64,000 nt of DNA. It comes from Nageia nagi. Lineage: Eukaryota; Pinophyta. This document shows positions 63,084-64,000 of the stretch, piece by piece. Position 1 is the stretch's first letter, and each line of letters begins with the position of its first letter. The notes below the pieces were generated by a model that had not been told where the DNA came from, ran no database searches, and saw only the letters and a program-made list of their open reading frames with translations. The DNA lies in contig JBITNC010000001.1 in the NCBI GenBank assembly GCA_050084985.1, positions 59,644,001 through 59,708,000 of the forward strand. The letters are read 5' to 3'. The position numbers and the translations under genes are program-made.

Positions 63084-64000
63084 ATCCTTTTATTTAGATT
63101 TCTGTGTGTTCATTTTATGTTCCAGTAATGATGTAAGGGAAAGACACATTTAGAACTGCCCTATTTCAACCTAATTTTATGTTCCAAGTTTTAATAAAAT
63201 CTCAAGGAAGACTTTGTACTTGATGCTTTGGTTGATTAGTTGAAAATTAATCATTGTTACATATGCTCTTGTCATCCAACCATCTATGAAATGTTTGAAA
63301 TATTTAGAATGACTTCTTATTATCATTTTCATCTTGTACAAAGAATAAACTTTAACATGAAATTCTTATGTCTTTTCTTTCAAAGTATTTTTCATTTTGT
63401 GATATGGTTGATTATAACGTTCAACTTTATATATTATATATATATATATATTCTTTTAAATTCATTGGTTTGTAGAATTTATCAAAGTTTGTCTTGAAGT
63501 AGATATATATCAATTAAGTATTTGAATGATTGTTTCTCATATAAAGAAAAATGTTGAACAATGCACAAATATTCTAAGAAAAACAAGAATACTTCCAAGA
63601 AAAATTGACCACAATCATTCACACCCACCCAATGAAAGTAAATCACTAAAATAAAATTACATAATGATATTTATTAAAACATCCAAATAGTGACTAGCAA
63701 TAAACCTAAAATTTATGATAGCTTTTCCTAAAATTTTATATAAAATAGTCCACAATCGTTTCTTCCACCATTTTACCAAAATTGAATGATATTAAAAATT
63801 AAGAGTTAATGCTTAGCTCTCTTACATAACTTGTAGTTGCATGTAACGAAATTATGTTTATTCTTGTCAATAAGAAACAATTAACCAGTTGATGGTTTGG
63901 TCCAATTGAGAGGCAAGAGGATGTTCTTTTCTTGGCCAAACTCTCACTTCAACTCTAACACTCTTTCAAATTTGAAGCAAGAAGATTTTGATATTCATGT
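63084..64000. other. AT-rich end of window
   Basis: No supported gene. A short TA microsatellite lies at about 63430-63451. Short open frames here are random for this composition. Confidence 0.5.

Noticed and set aside
1-64000. CRISPR arrays, tRNA or rRNA genes, organellar insertion
   Set aside because: No regularly spaced short repeats, no recognisable RNA genes, and no stretch resembling plastid or mitochondrial genes was seen by eye.

Overview
This is nuclear DNA of a land plant with a large, AT-rich, retrotransposon-filled genome. The evidence is spliced plant genes (a TOPLESS-type corepressor and ORC5), plant lineages of Ty1/copia and Ty3/gypsy elements, CACTA and hAT transposons, a captured PPR fragment and a basic-secretory-protein relic. 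A gymnosperm would fit, but that is a guess; the sequence does not prove it. I saw no rRNA, tRNA or CRISPR.

Layout: (1) 1664-6957 (+) is a TOPLESS/TPR-family gene in 16 recognisable exons. It keeps the N-terminal LisH/CTLH region and the second WD40 propeller, but the exons for the first propeller are missing. At least four single-base frame breaks suggest a pseudogene. (2) About 9391-45112 is one degenerate Ty3/gypsy element (- strand) expanded by successive insertions. Its coding region holds copia C (13863-21959). Its right-hand LTR holds a solo LTR (24040-24543) and a non-autonomous CACTA transposon (25027-44876) carrying a PPR gene fragment. The CACTA holds copia A (26484-44602), whose own 3' LTR holds copia B (34792-44138, opposite strand). 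Target-site duplications (TSDs) are readable at nearly every level: CACCT for C, AAC for the CACTA, AAAGG for A, ATATT for B. (3) 47502-50622 (+) is ORC5 in four exons. It carries a long Lys/Gly-rich insertion between Walker A and Walker B and two apparent frame breaks near the 5' end. (4) 50623-54490 holds a tandem duplication, an AC/AT microsatellite, a solo LTR with TSD ATTGC and a basic secretory protein fragment. (5) 54491-60941 is a hAT transposon with an 8-bp TSD (ATTTAGAG) and a decayed multi-exon transposase. It is interrupted by a 2.4-kb solo LTR that carries six copies of a short hairpin. (6) 60950-64000 has no recognisable gene but has a direct duplication whose copies differ mainly by one-base indels.

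The only host genes are the TOPLESS relic (transcriptional corepression) and ORC5 (replication licensing), and they are not functionally linked. The transposon nest gives a relative history: gypsy first, then copia C, the solo LTR and the CACTA, then copia A, then copia B. LTR divergence judged by eye (A about 14 substitutions, B about 4 in roughly 470-480 bp) agrees with the nesting order. No previously undescribed system is evident. The strongest leads are the propeller-less TOPLESS gene, the PPR-carrying CACTA, the ORC5 insertion and the hairpin array.
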